Part shown: positions 62,999-64,000 of the stretch, piece after piece | Position numbering within the stretch: the first letter of the stretch is position 1 | Layout of the letters: the number at the start of each line of letters is the position of its first letter | DNA from: Qipengyuania xiapuensis | GTDB lineage: Bacteria; Pseudomonadota; Alphaproteobacteria; Sphingomonadales; Sphingomonadaceae | Length of the DNA: 64,000 bases | Reading direction: 5' to 3' | NCBI RefSeq assembly: GCF_019711395.1 | Contig: NZ_JAIGNL010000002.1 | Location: 822,648-886,647 of the forward strand | Made by a program: the position numbers and the translations under genes | The notes under the pieces: model-generated | Databases searched by the model: none | Told to the model about the DNA's origin: nothing | What the model saw: the letters and a program-made list of their open reading frames with translations, nothing else

Positions 62999-64000
62999 TT
63001 ACAACGCCGCGAGCGCCGGCAGGGCTTCGTCGCGCGGTCGCTCGAGCAGCGTTTCGACGAGTGCGATTGTCACCGCGCAGCGTTGGGGGTGGCGATCATC
63101 CGCAAGCGCTTCACCCAGCCCCTCCCGGGTAAGGCCGGCGCGTCGCTGCGCCCCGGCCACCGCCCATTCGGGAAGCGCGATACTATCGGCACCCTCGGTC
63201 GGAAGCAGCAGATGGCCGCGTTCCACGAACAGCAGGGACAGAGAGCGTTCGCTTGCGAGTATCTCCGGGTCCTCGATGAGGGCCGGCTGCAGGAAAGCTT
63301 TGGTATGAATGTCCCGGCAGGCGTCGGCACCTTGCTTTCCCGCGTCTTTCAGCCACGCGAGGTAGAGCTGGCTTGCGGCAATCAGGTCGGGCGCAGGGAT
63401 TTCCGTGCGTACACGCATCATCTGGTCGCGGACGTAGGCGCGAGCCAGAGCCGGATCATGGCCCTCTTCGGCGACATGGAATGCGAAGACATCGGCGAAT
63501 TCGGAATTGCGCGCGGTGAGCTCGGCGAAGGAGATGCCCTCCCCGAAGATTTCTTCGGAGATGCTGTCGAGCATTGCCGGATCATAGGCATTGCGGGGTG
63601 CCGGGACTGGCGGGATTTCCCTCTCCGGCAGGCTTTCCTGCGACACCGAAGAGGGTTCGTAGGCCTCACGCCGGGGTTCGTCATCGCCCGAGCACATCGC
63701 CACTAGGAAAGTCAGCCCGACGAGCCACCAGAAGCCGTATTTGTCGAGCCTGTAGCGCTCGAAGAACGTCGAACTTTGATGTGCGGTAAAAGCGACATCG
63801 GATTCATAATTGGAGGGCGAGGAAGTCTCGTACTCCGTGTCGTAGGAGGGGTCGGTGTAGGTGCGCGGCACCGAAACCATGGCCTCGACTTCCGGCTCCG
63901 GCTCCGGCTCGAGCTCCGGTTCGGGTTCGGGTTCGGGTTCGGGTTCGGGTTCGGGTTCGGGTTCGGGTTCGGGTTCGGGTTCGGGTTCGGGTTCGGGTTC
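62999..64000 (-). CDS. Membrane protein with Glu-Pro repeat and the same C-terminal domain (5' end outside window)
   Basis: The frame is open from 62999 to the right edge. An internal ATG at 63880 gives 293 residues, but the frame continues upstream as alternating Glu-Pro, so the N-terminus is beyond the window. From 63880: residues 1-40 Ser/Tyr-rich, one TM (residues 47-63, DKYGFWWLVGLTFLVAMC) and a C-terminal domain (residues 100-293: DSISEEIFGEGISFAEL, LIAASQLYLAWLKDAGKQGADACRD, CAVTIALVETLLERP). This domain aligns with the end of the J-like protein at 59492, including a short Cys-x-Asp-Asp after the TM. A J domain may lie outside. Confidence 0.8.
   Translation of the reverse strand, partial: EPEPEPEPEPEPEPEPEPEPEPEPEPEPELEPEPEPEVEAMVSVPRTYTDPSYDTEYETSSPSNYESDVAFTAHQSSTFFERYRLDKYGFWWLVGLTFLVAMCSGDDEPRREAYEPSSVSQESLPEREIPPVPAPRNAYDPAMLDSISEEIFGEGISFAELTARNSEFADVFAFHVAEEGHDPALARAYVRDQMMRVRTEIPAPDLIAASQLYLAWLKDAGKQGADACRDIHTKAFLQPALIEDPEILASERSLSLLFVERGHLLLPTEGADSIALPEWAVAGAQRRAGLTREGLGEALADDRHPQRCAVTIALVETLLERPRDEALPALAAL
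63890..64000. repeat. Hexanucleotide repeat encoding (Glu-Pro)n
   Basis: GGTTCG-type hexamers (GAACCC on the coding minus strand) run without interruption from about 63918 to the window end, about 14 copies. A more varied (CGGCTC) stretch lies at 63890-63917. The repeat codes for Glu-Pro pairs in the gene above. The unit is six bases long, so copy-number changes would keep the frame and vary the spacer length. Confidence 0.93.

Noticed and set aside
63890..64000. Possible CRISPR array
   Set aside because: The repeats are 6 bp, contiguous and in frame with a coding sequence. There are no spacers.

Overview
The window is about 64 kb of GC-rich, gene-dense chromosome, best explained as an aerobic alphaproteobacterium of the order Sphingomonadales, probably Erythrobacteraceae. 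This placement is inferred from gene content and protein style, not from a search. The evidence is: an acyl-carrier protein plus serine palmitoyltransferase pair (sphingolipid synthesis), a DivK-type cell-cycle regulator, a tonB-exbB-exbD-exbD cluster with a large TonB-dependent receptor, DUF3572 and DUF482-type proteins, and remains of a gene-transfer-agent head cluster. No rRNA, tRNA, CRISPR array or insertion sequence was recognised.

Layout. 0.1-2.4 kb: a Sel1-like protein converging on a five-gene minus-strand run (DUF3572, HAD hydrolase, RidA, glycerophosphodiester phosphodiesterase, DUF482 acyltransferase) that is divergent from divK. 4.2-8.8 kb: ACP-spt, a small membrane ORF, OsmC, a fatty-acid hydroxylase, a Crp-type regulator and an aquaporin/YqaA pair. 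9.5-12.0 kb: a gene-transfer-agent or phage relic (small terminase, large terminase, portal with an internal stop). 12.2-20.9 kb: OmpA with a 29-proline hinge, SodC, queC with an MFS transporter, Hsp33, argF-argD and a double cold-shock protein. 21.2-29.7 kb: TerC, a TIGR01244-type protein, an M20 amidohydrolase, a second sterol-desaturase-type gene, a GMC oxidoreductase, a YkvA-like protein and a TonB-dependent receptor. 29.9-31.8 kb: glnK-amtB behind a consensus sigma-54 promoter. 31.8-39.8 kb: a tightly coupled run of pheS, pheT, SDR, prfC, hydrolase, PNPOx-like and endonuclease genes. 39.9-51.6 kb: three AraC-type regulators, rpmI-rplT, hisN, prs, glpX, hom and a thioesterase. 51.9-55.1 kb: tonB-exbB-exbD-exbD plus a third exbD. 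55.2-59.4 kb: a coiled-coil/AIM24-like membrane protein and a ligase-associated DEXH helicase. 59.5-64.0 kb: an HscC-type Hsp70 between two membrane proteins that share a C-terminal domain.

How the parts work together. The Ton system in the window could energise the receptor at 27-30 kb. GlnK-AmtB gives nitrogen-regulated ammonium uptake. ACP-Spt makes the sphingoid base precursor of the outer membrane. SodC, OsmC, Hsp33 and the HscC module form a scattered envelope and redox stress set. The least explained part, and my main candidate for an undescribed system, is 59.5-64 kb: a specialised Hsp70, a degenerate J-like membrane protein and a paralogous membrane protein with a Glu-Pro hexanucleotide repeat running off the window.
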